From positions 4,092,001-4,156,000 of the forward strand of contig NZ_CP095552.1 in the NCBI RefSeq assembly GCF_023078355.1: a stretch of DNA of 64,000 nt, given 5' to 3'. This document shows, in pieces, positions 17,176 through 25,836 of the stretch (its first letter is position 1; each line of letters opens with the position of its first letter). Under the pieces are notes generated by a model that searched no databases, had not been told where the DNA came from, and saw only the letters and a program-made list of their open reading frames with translations. The position numbers and the translations under genes were made by a program. The DNA comes from Gordonia hongkongensis (GTDB lineage: Bacteria; Actinomycetota; Actinomycetes; Mycobacteriales; Mycobacteriaceae).

Positions 17176-17748
17176 TCAACGGGTCACGTCGCCGACCGGT
17201 TGCAGGTCGGACAGCAGCCAATTCCCGTCGACCTTACGCATAAGTGCCCACCGGGCGATAGAGGTCGTCTCGGCCGGTGGACGGCTCGCGGCACCCGGTG
17301 CCGGTGAACCGGACCCGGCTGTCACCCGCTGGTCGGCGAAGACGAGCACCCGGGCGCGTTCCGAGTCGCCCTCCTGCAGTCCGGCACCGACGACCTCGCC
17401 GGTCACCGACAACGCTGATGCACGGACGCCGGGAATCACGACGTCGGTGCCGCGGTTCCGGTACTCCAGGCGTAGCGGGTCGGTCAGCAACGCGTCGGTC
17501 GCCTGCCGCCGGTCGGCGGGGTCGTCGGGCGAATAGGTCAGAAGCGCACTCACGGCAGCCGCAGCCGCGCTGAGGATCTCGCTGCGTTGCGCCTCGGTCG
17601 GGTCGGGATCGGGGCGCAGGGTCGCGGCGCCCGCGATCGCCGCGACCACCAGGGATACCGCCGATGCGGCGATGAGAAGCCGCATGCGGATGCGTTGGGT
17701 TCGGGTCGGCCGTGCCGGTAGCAGGACCCGGTCGTCGGCGGCGGTCAT
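17176..17748 (-). CDS. Mce-associated membrane protein, copy 4
   Basis: A 190-residue protein with a short basic cytoplasmic N-terminus, one membrane segment (LLIAASAVSLVVAAIAGAA) and an extracytoplasmic domain ending WALMRKVDGNWLLSDLQPV. This is the NTF2-like layout of Mce-associated (Mam) proteins, which stabilise Mce lipid transporters. The start overlaps the previous gene as ATGA (17745-17748). It is the last of four such genes. Confidence 0.72.
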   Translation of the reverse strand: MTAADDRVLLPARPTRTQRIRMRLLIAASAVSLVVAAIAGAATLRPDPDPTEAQRSEILSAAAAAVSALLTYSPDDPADRRQATDALLTDPLRLEYRNRGTDVVIPGVRASALSVTGEVVGAGLQEGDSERARVLVFADQRVTAGSGSPAPGAASRPPAETTSIARWALMRKVDGNWLLSDLQPVGDVTR

Positions 17749-18383
17749 GGACGCCTCGCCTCGGCGATCTTCCAGCCGCCGTCGGTGCGCGTCATGGTGA
17801 TCAGCGCCGTGATCCGCTCTCCGGTGGTGTCGATCTCCGAACCGTCCCCCGACCCGCCCAGGAGCGCCGGGTTCGTCGCGTCGGCGACGACGAGCACGTC
17901 CACGCTTCCACCGATGTCGTCGGACGACGGATCGGTGACGAGCCCGGCCGAGATCACTTGCCCGACACTCGAACCCCGTTGCCCGCCCACCTCTGTCACC
18001 AGTGCCTCCCGGGCGGCGTCGATCCGTTTCAGCTGCGGTCCGGTGCTCACCTCCGCCACGCGTACCACGTAGCCTTCGGGGTCGGCCGGGTCGGCGGTCA
18101 GCATGACGGTGACGGCGCCGCGGGCGGATGCGAGCACGTCGTCCTGCAACTCGGTCGCCGCCTGCTGGCCGCGGATCTGCCAGGCAAGAAAGCCGGCGAC
18201 GCCAACGAGGACGACCACCGCGATCGCTGCTCCGACGAGAGTCCGGCGCACCGTCTGTGTCCGGCGTGCCGCACGCGCCCGGAGCGCCGGCGCGGCGACG
18301 ATCCGGGCGGTGCGCGCCCGTCGGGTCGCCGCGTCGACCCGGGCGCGGGCGAGTTCGATTTGCGTGGTGATGTTCTCGGTCAT
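17745..18383 (-). CDS. Mce-associated membrane protein, copy 3
   Basis: A 212-residue protein. It has an arginine-rich N-terminal region, one membrane helix (TLVGAAIAVVVLVGVAGFLAW) and an outer domain with ARGAVTVMLTADP and a terminal MTRTDGGWKIAEARRP. The layout matches the other three copies, but sequence identity between them looks low by eye. It is separated by 28 bases from copy 2. Confidence 0.7.
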   Translation of the reverse strand: MTENITTQIELARARVDAATRRARTARIVAAPALRARAARRTQTVRRTLVGAAIAVVVLVGVAGFLAWQIRGQQAATELQDDVLASARGAVTVMLTADPADPEGYVVRVAEVSTGPQLKRIDAAREALVTEVGGQRGSSVGQVISAGLVTDPSSDDIGGSVDVLVVADATNPALLGGSGDGSEIDTTGERITALITMTRTDGGWKIAEARRP

Positions 18384-18411
18384 CGCCGCACCCGCAGATT
18401 CCTTTGGACGC

Positions 18412-18951
18412 TCATCCGATCACATCCGCCGCCGCGAGGAGCCATGTGTCGTCCGACCGCGCGTAGCGGGCCAGGACCGTGCGTTGAACGGTCGTCGCCG
18501 GCCCCGCGGCCGGACGTACTGTCACCACGACACGCAGCAGCGCCTCCCCCTCCGCGGCGTCGACCGCGACGATGCTGACGACCTCGGGGCGCCAGGTCAC
18601 CGACGACGTCCCCTCGGGCGGGGGCCGATCGAGCTGGGCCCCGTAGCTGTCGGTGAACTCGTCGGCGACCCGCTCCCGCGCCAGCGTCCGGTCCTGCTGC
18701 CAGCGGTACGCATCGACCGAGAACACGTCCGCGACGATCGTTCCCGCCTGTGCTCGCAACTGGTCTCGGCTCTCCGCGACGTCGGAGCCGGTACGGTGCG
18801 AGTTCCACAGGGCGAGCACCACGACGAGCGTCGCGACCAGGACAACCGCCGCGATCGCGAGGCGGATGGCGGCACCTCGCACCCCGATGGGCCGGGTCGT
18901 TCCGCGTCCCGGGACCGGCTCGACGCCCGGGGTGTGAGTCGGTGGCGTCAT
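18412..18951 (-). CDS. Mce-associated membrane protein, copy 2
   Basis: A 179-residue protein with one membrane segment (LAIAAVVLVATLVVVLAL) after a proline-rich cytoplasmic tail. The outer domain contains AGTIVADVFSVDAYRWQQD and ends LARYARSDDTWLLAAADVIG. The WLL-type ending recurs in copies 2 and 4 and is typical of Mam proteins. The start overlaps copy 1 by ATGA. Confidence 0.7.
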   Translation of the reverse strand: MTPPTHTPGVEPVPGRGTTRPIGVRGAAIRLAIAAVVLVATLVVVLALWNSHRTGSDVAESRDQLRAQAGTIVADVFSVDAYRWQQDRTLARERVADEFTDSYGAQLDRPPPEGTSSVTWRPEVVSIVAVDAAEGEALLRVVVTVRPAAGPATTVQRTVLARYARSDDTWLLAAADVIG

Positions 18952-19559
18952 GGAAGGTACTGCACCGCACTCAGTTTCAGCGTGTCGTCGGCCGGTGTGA
19001 TGAGCACCCGCAACCGGAATCTGCGCGCCCAGTCGCCGGTCTCGGCCGGCGCCGCCCCAGCGGTGAAGACGACGGTGGCCGCGACGAGGACCGTGGCGGT
19101 GTCGCCGGTCCGGACGGAGATCCCCGTGCCGTCGACGGAGGACTGCGCGACGGTGCCGTTGGCCCGGATGAATTCGGTGTAGCTGTCGGCGGATTGGGCG
19201 AACTCGTCGTAGAAGGTGCCGGTGGCGCCGGCCAGGATGCGCTGGGCGCGCCGATCGTCTCGGCTGTTCGGGGCGATGAGCACCGCAACCCGGTCGGCCG
19301 CCGCGGACTGGAGTTCGGCATCGGAGTACCGCTCACGGTCTCGCTGCCACGCGGTCACCGCCACCCCCGCGAGCACGAGCGCGACGACGAGGACCACGAC
19401 CGCGACGACCCAGCGGAGCCGCGACAGGCGCCGACGGAGTCCGGCCTCGACCTCGAGGGCGTGCAGATCGTCCAGTGCCTCGCGCAGCTCGCGTCTCGCG
19501 GCCCGGTCGGCGGACACCTCCTGCGCCCCCGACCGAGCACCCATGCCGTCCCTCTTCAC
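18948..19559 (-). CDS. Mce-associated membrane protein, copy 1
   Basis: A 203-residue protein. Residues 15-45 form an acidic, possibly coiled segment (RRELREALDDLHALEVEAGL), followed by a membrane helix rich in Val and Leu and an outer domain ending RVLITPADDTLKLSAVQYLP. ATG 19559 overlaps the stop of the upstream SDR as ATGA, so the five genes form one translationally linked run. No YrbE or Mce subunit is present here, so this is an orphan Mam set. Confidence 0.72.
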   Translation of the reverse strand: MKRDGMGARSGAQEVSADRAARRELREALDDLHALEVEAGLRRRLSRLRWVVAVVVLVVALVLAGVAVTAWQRDRERYSDAELQSAAADRVAVLIAPNSRDDRRAQRILAGATGTFYDEFAQSADSYTEFIRANGTVAQSSVDGTGISVRTGDTATVLVAATVVFTAGAAPAETGDWARRFRLRVLITPADDTLKLSAVQYLP

Positions 19560-20485
19560 GACGACAGGGGCGTGCTCTCCTGGGGCTGCGTCAGACTGTC
19601 GCCCGGCGCCCGGGTGTCGATCTTCTCACCGCGGATCCGGCTGGAATATGCCGCGCGCGCCTGCTGGTCGGGGCTCAGGAAGATCGAGTCCAGCTTGGTC
19701 AACCGGCGCGACCACCGCTTCATCGCCTGCGGGAACAACGCGCCCGACTCCGCCCACCGCATCGACCGGGGCGCGTAGACGCGGACCACCGGCCGCGCGA
19801 TCGTCTGCACGACGATCGACGCCACCTCGCCGGGCTCGACGGTCTGGATGAACTTGTTGGTCTGCAGGCCGGAGATCAGGGCGGTTCGCGTGAACGTGGG
19901 GAGTACCGCGCTGACGGCGACGCCCTGCGGCTCCAGCTCGGCGCCCAGCGCCTCGGAGAACTCGATGACGGCTGCCTTGGCGCCGTTGTAGATGGTGAGG
20001 CCGGGGGTGGGTATGCGCCCGGCCGTCGATGCGATGTTCACGATGTGGCCGGCCCGCCGGGGCGCCATCCGGCGGGCCGCCTCCTGGCATCCGATGATCA
20101 CGCCCAGGACGTCGATCTCGTACGTCCGGCGGATGATCGTGTCGTCGTAGGAGAGGAACGGTCCGACCGGCATGATCCCGGCGTTGTTCACGAGCACGTC
20201 GATCGGTCCGAGCCGGTTTTCGACCTCGGTCAGGAACGCATCGAAGGACTCGCGTTTGGTCACGTCCACCTCGATGCCCTCGCAACCGAGGTCGGCGGCG
20301 GCCTTGCCCACCGCCTCGGAATCCACATCACCGATCGCGACCCTGGCCCCCGCCTCGGACAGCTGGGTCGCGGTCTCGAATCCGATGCCACGCGCGCCGC
20401 CGGTGATGACCACGACCTTGTCCCGTAGCGCGGCGCGGATCGCGTCGTGGTCGGGTGTGCGGGACAGCTTGTCACGCAGACTCAT
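19556..20485 (-). CDS. Short-chain dehydrogenase heading the Mam operon
   Basis: A 309-residue SDR with ITGGARGIG, NNAGIM and catalytic YNGAK. The roughly 40-residue C-terminal extension (SRRLTKLDSIFLSPDQQARAAY) is longer than in classical SDRs. It is translationally coupled to four Mce-associated genes, suggesting that its substrate is a lipid or sterol handled by an Mce system. The SDR lacks the MFT-type extra loop. A TetR gene ends 75 bases upstream on the same strand. Confidence 0.82.
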   Translation of the reverse strand: MSLRDKLSRTPDHDAIRAALRDKVVVITGGARGIGFETATQLSEAGARVAIGDVDSEAVGKAAADLGCEGIEVDVTKRESFDAFLTEVENRLGPIDVLVNNAGIMPVGPFLSYDDTIIRRTYEIDVLGVIIGCQEAARRMAPRRAGHIVNIASTAGRIPTPGLTIYNGAKAAVIEFSEALGAELEPQGVAVSAVLPTFTRTALISGLQTNKFIQTVEPGEVASIVVQTIARPVVRVYAPRSMRWAESGALFPQAMKRWSRRLTKLDSIFLSPDQQARAAYSSRIRGEKIDTRAPGDSLTQPQESTPLSS

Positions 20486-20560
20486 TGGATCTCCTTCGGT
20501 GGATGCGGACTTCAGACGAGAGGAACGGGGCCGGCGTGGCCCGTCATCTCCGGTGGGGTT

Positions 20561-21193
20561 TCACCAGATCATCGGTGCGAGGAACTTGGCGGCGAAATCC
20601 CGAACGCGCTGGGGTTCGTTGCGAGCAGGGTCCGACGGCGGCGTCTCCAGCAGTGAGATCACCAGTCGCACATGGATCTCGACGGCTTCCAGCAGATCCT
20701 CGACGGGCATCTGCGCACCCTCGTCGCGGAGTGTGGCCGCGACCCGGTCGGTGACCATGTCGATGAACAACGATGTCATCGTCGCCGTGACGCTCTTGAT
20801 CTCGGAGTCGGTGAGGACGATCCGGCTCAGCAGCGGATCGGAGGTGACCCACTCGGCGCCGACGGCGAACGCCTCCACCAGCGCGGCCTTGGGTCCGAGC
20901 CCCTTCACCGAGGCCTCGAGTTTCTGCATGCCCGTCTCGTAGGCGTCGTTGGCCACCGCGTAGAGCAGCGCATCCTTGTTCGGAAAGCGCCGGTACAAGG
21001 TGCTGCGGCTCACTCCAGCCCGCGCGGCGACCTCGTCGATGTTCGCGCGTCGGACACCGACCTCGGCGAACTCCGCCCCGGCAGCCGCGAGGATCGCGGC
21101 TTCCTGGTCGGCCGGGCTGGCGGTGTTGCGGACCTTACGCGTCGAGGTCCGATTCCTGCTGTCGGCCTTGGTTCCGGTGCCTGCCACGGTCAT
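20561..21193 (-). CDS. TetR-family regulator upstream of the SDR-Mam operon
   Basis: A 210-residue TetR protein. After a basic, disordered N-terminus the helix-turn-helix runs ILAAAGAEFAEVGVRRANIDEVAARAGVSRSTLYRRFPNKDALL. The ligand domain is of the large all-helical type. It is on the same strand as the SDR-Mam genes and may repress them. The start overlaps the stop of a small upstream ORF as ATGA. Confidence 0.85.
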   Translation of the reverse strand: MTVAGTGTKADSRNRTSTRKVRNTASPADQEAAILAAAGAEFAEVGVRRANIDEVAARAGVSRSTLYRRFPNKDALLYAVANDAYETGMQKLEASVKGLGPKAALVEAFAVGAEWVTSDPLLSRIVLTDSEIKSVTATMTSLFIDMVTDRVAATLRDEGAQMPVEDLLEAVEIHVRLVISLLETPPSDPARNEPQRVRDFAAKFLAPMIW

Positions 21194-21423
21194 CGCCGCC
21201 CACGGGTGGCGGGCAGCGAGTCCTCGGGTGCCGACCAGTGGTTTTCGTGCAGCCGGCGATGTCTGATCTCCGTGATCTCCATCTGGTCAAAATACAGCCC
21301 GGCGGTCCGGTGTCCGCGGACACCGCGACCCCGGCCGACGTGCAACGGGGTTCCGTCGCGGTCGGGAGACGGGACGCCGACCGAATCGACTGCTGCCGGC
21401 ACTGTCGCCAGAACCGAGGCCAT
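21190..21423 (-). CDS. Small protein coupled to the TetR gene, unknown
   Basis: A possible 77-residue protein. Support is positional: GGGAGGGAG precedes ATG 21423 and the stop overlaps the TetR start as ATGA. The sequence (for example TAGLYFDQMEITEIRHRRLHENHW) has no certain family; it faintly recalls the start of MaoC-like hydratases and could be a remnant. It might also be an artefact of the high GC content. Confidence 0.4.
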   Translation of the reverse strand: MASVLATVPAAVDSVGVPSPDRDGTPLHVGRGRGVRGHRTAGLYFDQMEITEIRHRRLHENHWSAPEDSLPATRGRR

Positions 21424-21523
21424 GATCGTCTCCCTCCCGCAACGGCCGCCCCGGGTACGGACGGTCGGCATGTGACCCACATCGCATGATAGACCACGTT
21501 GAGACAGATCGGAAAATGCGTTC

Positions 21524-22536
21524 CTATCCTCGCCCGCGACCCGTGGGCGACCCGTCCATCGTCAGCAGGCGGTGACACCGCCGCAGACGCTCGCGCCACC
21601 AGTACTGACGCTCTTCTTCGACCGCGGGTTCCCGCACGTCGACCGCGGCGTCGGGGCCGAACCATCGCGTTCCCACCGCGCCGTCGACCATCTGGAACGA
21701 CGCGGCGACATCCGCGGCGAGCAACGACCCGGTGCCCAGCCCGCACGCAAGCTCCAGGCGCGGTAGCGCGGCCGCGGCAGCCACGCCGGCGGCCATCCCG
21801 ATCGCGCTGTCGAGGGCACTCGAGACCACGATGTCGAGTCCCAGGTTCTCGGCGAGCTGGAGGGTTGCGCGCATGCCGCCGAGCGGCGCGACCTTGACCA
21901 CCGCCACGTCAGCGGCGTCGGCCGCGACGACACGGTACGGGTCCTCGGCCTTCCTGATGGATTCGTCGGCCGCGATCGGCACCTCGACCGCCCGACGCAC
22001 GGCCGCCAGTTCTTCGACTGTGCGACAGGGCTGTTCGGCATACTCGACCTCACCGATGGCGCGCAGGGCGGCGATGGCCTCGTCTACGGTCCAGCCGCCG
22101 TTCGCATCGATGCGCACCCTGCCGATGAGCTCCCGCGTCGCCGCGACCCGGGCGACGTCGTCGTCGAGGGTCTGCCCGGGTTCGGCGACCTTGACCTTCG
22201 CGGTTCCCGCGCCGGGGTATCGCTGCAGCAATGCGTCGACCTCGTCGGCGGGGATGGCGGGCACGGTCGCGTTGACCGGGACGGTGTCGCGGACCGCGGC
22301 GGGAGGGCCGACCCAGGCGGCCTCGATGCCGGCCCGCAGCCACGAGGCCGCCTCCGGGTCGTCGTACTCGACGAACGGACCGAACTCCCCCAGCCCGCCG
22401 GCCCCGCGAAGACCATCGTCTCGCGCGTGGTCAGGCCACGGAATCTCGTACGCATCGGCAGCCGAACCGCGACAGCGGAAGCGAGGACGTCCTCGACGTC
22501 GGGAAGGACCCAGTCCGGTTGCCTGCCCCGCATCAT
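21524..22536 (-). pseudogene. menC: menC, o-succinylbenzoate synthase, with a one-base frameshift
   Basis: Enolase-superfamily enzyme of menaquinone synthesis. The N-terminus (VLPDVEDVLASAVAV, then LPMRTRFRGLTTRET and AGPAGWG) is read in one frame from ATG 22536. EFGPFVEYDDPEAASW and all later motifs are read in another frame down to 21524. Those motifs are TAKVKVAE, RIDANGGW, YAEQPC, IAADES and VAVVKVAPLGG, all catalytic positions intact. The switch falls in a run of five C at 22387-22391 on the plus strand; six would restore WGEFGPF. Because menaquinone is needed for respiration, a sequencing error or phase variation is more likely than a dead gene unless a second copy exists. GGGAGGACGG precedes the start. 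Confidence 0.82.
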
Positions 22537-22573
22537 CCGTCCTCCCTCTCCGCCTACAGATCACCCCGCGTCG

Positions 22574-22601
22574 TTGGAACAACCTTCCAAGTTTGTTCCA
22601 A
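22574..22601. promoter_or_regulatory. 28-bp operator-like inverted repeat before the MpaB-type gene
   Basis: TTGGAACAA (22574-22582) and TTGTTCCAA (22593-22601) are perfect inverted copies separated by 10 bases. The site lies in the 84-base gap between menC and the divergent oxygenase gene, 20 bases before the latter's ATG, so a bound repressor would block it. The arms suit a TetR dimer. Confidence 0.6.
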
Positions 22602-22620
22602 GTGCGATATTCTCGCCGCC

Positions 22621-23556
22621 ATGTCAGTCAACCAGGGATTCGACGCCGGTATCCGCGAGGCAGAGCCGATGATCGTCGACGACACTCCGGACACCGCGGG
22701 CGAGATCGCCTCGCCACGTCTGGGCGCCGACTCGCTCGTGTGGAAGTTCTACGGCGACAACCGCGGACTGCTGGGCTTCCAGCGTCTGGCCGGCACCGAG
22801 AACTGCATCGAACAACTCGGCCAGGCCGTGCTCGATCACTCGATCATCTTCAGCGACTTCCTCGGCCGGGCCAAGCGGACCGGCCCCCCGGTCATGCGGA
22901 CCGTGTACAGCACCGAGCCGGAGAAGTGGGGGCGCACGGTGCGCGACTTCCACCGCGACATCAAGGGCACCATCAGCGACGGATCGCGGTACCACGCACT
23001 CAATCCGGAGTTGTTCTACTGGGCGCACGCGACGTTCGTCGACCAGGTTCTCTACATCACCGACACCTTCATCCGACGCCTGAGTTACGCCGAGAAGGTC
23101 CAGATCTTCGAGGAGAGCAAGGTCTGGTATCAGCTCTACGGGGTGAGCGATCGCGGGCAGCCGCAGACCTACGAGGAGTTCGTCCAGTACTGGGACGACA
23201 TGCTCGACCGGTTCGTGCCGCACAAGACGATCGTCTACGCCACCGGCTACATCCGGCAGGGGCTCCCCCGCCCCAAGAAGATCCCCGCGCCCGTGTGGAA
23301 GATCCTGTCGCTTCCGTTGAACGCCTTCATCCGCACCGTTGTCGTCGGAACGCTGCCCCAGCAGATGCGTGACGTGTGCGACCTCGAGTGGAACGACAGG
23401 CGCGAGAAGAACTTCCAACGGTTCGCCGCCCTCATGCGGGCTGCCAACCCGTTGATCAACCGCCTGCCGCTCAAGTACCTCTACGTCCCCTGGGCCTACG
23501 ACGCATGGCGCAAGGTCGGGATCGACCCGCGACCGCTGCACAACAAGCCCGCCTGA
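22621..23556 (+). CDS. MpaB-type oxygenase (DUF2236, latex-clearing-protein fold)
   Basis: A 311-residue protein of the ER-bound oxygenase MpaB/latex-clearing-protein superfamily, haem b proteins that cleave or oxidise hydrophobic substrates. Conserved-looking segments are KFYGDNRGLLGFQRL, RTVRDFHRDIKGTISDG, RYHALNPELFYWAHATFVDQVLY and VWYQLYGV. ATG 22621 is chosen, since upstream in-frame codons fall inside the operator. No signal peptide is visible, so it is probably cytoplasmic, unlike secreted Lcp. The substrate is unknown. Confidence 0.75.
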   Translation: MSVNQGFDAGIREAEPMIVDDTPDTAGEIASPRLGADSLVWKFYGDNRGLLGFQRLAGTENCIEQLGQAVLDHSIIFSDFLGRAKRTGPPVMRTVYSTEPEKWGRTVRDFHRDIKGTISDGSRYHALNPELFYWAHATFVDQVLYITDTFIRRLSYAEKVQIFEESKVWYQLYGVSDRGQPQTYEEFVQYWDDMLDRFVPHKTIVYATGYIRQGLPRPKKIPAPVWKILSLPLNAFIRTVVVGTLPQQMRDVCDLEWNDRREKNFQRFAALMRAANPLINRLPLKYLYVPWAYDAWRKVGIDPRPLHNKPA

Positions 23557-23576
23557 CCCGCTCCGCTCTCTGAGCT

Positions 23577-23720
23577 GAGGAGCACCATCCCCCGCCCCCG
23601 GAGGAGCACCATCCCGCCCCGGACAAGCGCGATCCCCCGCTCCCTGAGGAGCACCATCCCGCCCCGGAGGAGCACCATCCCGCCCCGGACGAGCGCCATC
23701 CCCCGCTCCCTGAGGAGCGA
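23577..23720. repeat. Tandem GC-rich repeat after the MpaB-type gene
   Basis: The word GAGGAGCACCATCCC begins at 23577, 23601, 23646 and 23667. The 45-base segments 23601-23645 and 23667-23711 differ at two positions and are separated by a 21-base partial copy. It runs directly into the nested palindrome at 23708-23808. No gene is seen in 23557-23881. Confidence 0.7.
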
Positions 23721-23808
23721 GCTTGCGAGCGTCACGAAGGGTCTTGGTGACATTCGTGGCAGACCCTTCGTGACGCGCCCTCCGCAAGCTCCGGGCGCTC
23801 CTCAGGGA
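23708..23808. terminator. 101-bp nested palindrome between convergent genes (family A)
   Basis: Three pairs of perfect arms are nested. CCCTGAGGAGCG (23708-23719) pairs with 23797-23808. AGCTTGCG (23720-23727) pairs with 23783-23790. CGTCACGAAGGGTCT (23730-23744) pairs with 23761-23775 around a 16-base loop. It separates the MpaB-type gene from the hydrolase gene transcribed towards it. Confidence 0.65.
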
Positions 23809-23881
23809 GCAGTGGTGGGCCAATGGTTTCGCGGTTCTCTCGGATCAGGAACCAGCGAGCCGGAGATGACGCCGGCAGGCG

Positions 23882-24628
23882 TCAGTGCCCGAGGAACCCG
23901 TCGACGTGGGTGACGAACTCCTCGGCGCGGTCGCGGTGAACGCTGTGCCCCGCCTCGATGGTGACGAACCGCGAGTTCGGCAGGGCGTCGCTGAGGGTCC
24001 GCAGGTGGCGCGGCGGCAGGAAGCTCTTCTCGCCACCGGAGATGACCATGGCGGTGGCCTGCACATCCGGCAGCTCCGACCACCAGTGCGGCGCGCAGAC
24101 GTCGAATTCGGCGACGATCTGGTCGCCCATCCGGCCGTCGTAGCGGATGACCGGAAAGGGGTTGCGCGCGAGCGCGATCAGCCCACGAATCTGCTCGCCC
24201 AGGGTGGCGCGCATGGCGATGCCCTCGGACAGATCGGCCTCGTCGCGGGGCATCGGCGGCACCTCTTCGAGCACCAGGCGTCGGATCCTCGTCGGCTCAC
24301 GCATGGCCAATCGCAGCGCGGTGTGGGCACCGAGCGAATGGCCGACCACGTCGGCGACCGCGATCCCGAGGGTGTCGAGGACATAGGCCAGGTCGTCGCG
24401 GAAGTCGTCGAGCCGGTAGACCTCACGGGCCCGGCCGCTCCGCCCGTGTCCACGGAGGTCCACGCTGATCACCGCACGCCCGCGGGCGCGGAGTGCCGTC
24501 GCGAGCCGGCGCCAGGTCGAATGGTCCGATGCCATCCCGTGCACGAGGACGACCGGTACGCCCCGGTCGGCCTCCCCCGCGATCCGGACCGCGAGGTCGG
24601 GGTCGCCGCTTCGACGCAGAACACGCAT
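23882..24628 (-). CDS. Alpha/beta hydrolase
   Basis: A 248-residue alpha/beta-hydrolase. The oxyanion region is VVLVHGMASDHSTW, the strand-5 nucleophile elbow is VVGHSLGAH, and the terminal histidine is IEAGHSVHRDR, giving a complete Ser-Asp-His arrangement. A lid region lies between. ATG 24628 gives a protein that begins just before the first strand; an in-frame start at 24676 would add 16 residues without family support. The substrate is unknown. Confidence 0.82.
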   Translation of the reverse strand: MRVLRRSGDPDLAVRIAGEADRGVPVVLVHGMASDHSTWRRLATALRARGRAVISVDLRGHGRSGRAREVYRLDDFRDDLAYVLDTLGIAVADVVGHSLGAHTALRLAMREPTRIRRLVLEEVPPMPRDEADLSEGIAMRATLGEQIRGLIALARNPFPVIRYDGRMGDQIVAEFDVCAPHWWSELPDVQATAMVISGGEKSFLPPRHLRTLSDALPNSRFVTIEAGHSVHRDRAEEFVTHVDGFLGH

Positions 24629-24713
24629 GACCGTCAGCTTACGAACGTCGGCCGTGCGGGCGCCGTCACACTCCACCCGGCCGTCCGCGCAGACCGCACC
24701 TCACCGGTCGTCG

Positions 24714-25685
24714 TCACCGGTCGCGGAACCAGCCGCTGTTCTTGGCGCGCCACACCATGTCCTCCCAATACCCCCAGGCGTGTGTCCCGACGGACGGAAA
24801 GTCCGTCGTGACCGGGATGCCCTGCAACGCGGCCGCGACTTCGAACGACCGGGTCTGCGCGAGCGACACCACCTCCAGCGGTGTGCCCTTGACCGAGGCC
24901 ACGGCGTCGGCGTTGTGCGGACCCCACGTCGCCGAACCGGACCCGATGCGGATCTTCATCCCCCGCATCCGCGGCAGCTGGACGAGTGCATCGTTGCGCG
25001 TCCACCGGTCACTCCAGGGCGGTCCCCACATGGCGTCCGCGCTGAACGGACCGACCCCCGCCCCGACACCGGCGTCGATCAACGCGAGCCGAACGGCCTC
25101 TCGCATCGTGGGCGCGGAGAGGTTCAGGTAGCCGGACATCGAGAAGACGTGCGAGATGCGCTTGCGGTGGTACGCCCCGTAGACCATCGCCGCGTTACCG
25201 CCCATGGAGATGCCCATGATCGCGTATTTGCCCAGCGGGCCGACGGCGAGTCCGCGCGCGTCGAGTTCGCGCACGATGGTGTCGAGTCGGCACGTCCACC
25301 GATAGCGGTATCCGACCTTGTTGGCCGGGCTCGCCGCTTCCCAATCGGTGTAGAAGCTCGCGAGACCTCCGACCGGTTGGATCACGTTGACGCCGGAGTC
25401 GGCGATGCGGTGGACACGCGTGTCGCGACGCCAGCCACTGATGTCACCGGTCGCGCGAAGACCGTCGAGAGCGATGACGGTTTTGCTGTTGCCCCACCGG
25501 GTCCAGGTGTCGACCGGGGTGCTCGGCATGCCGCAGCCGGACACGTGGAACCTGCCGAACGCGGCCGACGCGGACGCGTTACCCGACCCGATGGTGACCA
25601 CGCCGACCACCGCGAGGAGCGCGAGGGCGAACGCGAGGGCTCGACGTCGGCGGGCAAGCCGACGCGGCCGTAGTGAAAGCTGCAC
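24714..25685 (-). CDS. Secreted antigen-85-type mycolyltransferase/esterase
   Basis: A 323-residue exported alpha/beta-hydrolase. The signal peptide has arginines (RPRRLARRRR), a hydrophobic core (ALAFALALLAVVGVVTIGSG) and a likely cut near ASASA. The nucleophile elbow is MGISMGGNAA and the late His lies in GTHAWGYWEDM, as in antigen 85 proteins that transfer mycolates to trehalose and arabinogalactan. A pair of cysteines (SGCGM and WTCRL) may form the family disulphide. It marks the host as a mycolic-acid bacterium. The upstream 25686-25836 shows no gene. Confidence 0.85.
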   Translation of the reverse strand: MQLSLRPRRLARRRRALAFALALLAVVGVVTIGSGNASASAAFGRFHVSGCGMPSTPVDTWTRWGNSKTVIALDGLRATGDISGWRRDTRVHRIADSGVNVIQPVGGLASFYTDWEAASPANKVGYRYRWTCRLDTIVRELDARGLAVGPLGKYAIMGISMGGNAAMVYGAYHRKRISHVFSMSGYLNLSAPTMREAVRLALIDAGVGAGVGPFSADAMWGPPWSDRWTRNDALVQLPRMRGMKIRIGSGSATWGPHNADAVASVKGTPLEVVSLAQTRSFEVAAALQGIPVTTDFPSVGTHAWGYWEDMVWRAKNSGWFRDR

Positions 25686-25836
25686 CGACGAACTGTAATT
25701 CGATGACGATCAGCAATGCCACGGCTGTGACCCTAGGGCATCGACATCGATATCGAGTGGTGACCAGAGTGACTACAGTGAATCAAGTGGCGTATGTGGC
25801 AGAGGATTTACCTTGTTACAGACCATCCACGCATCC

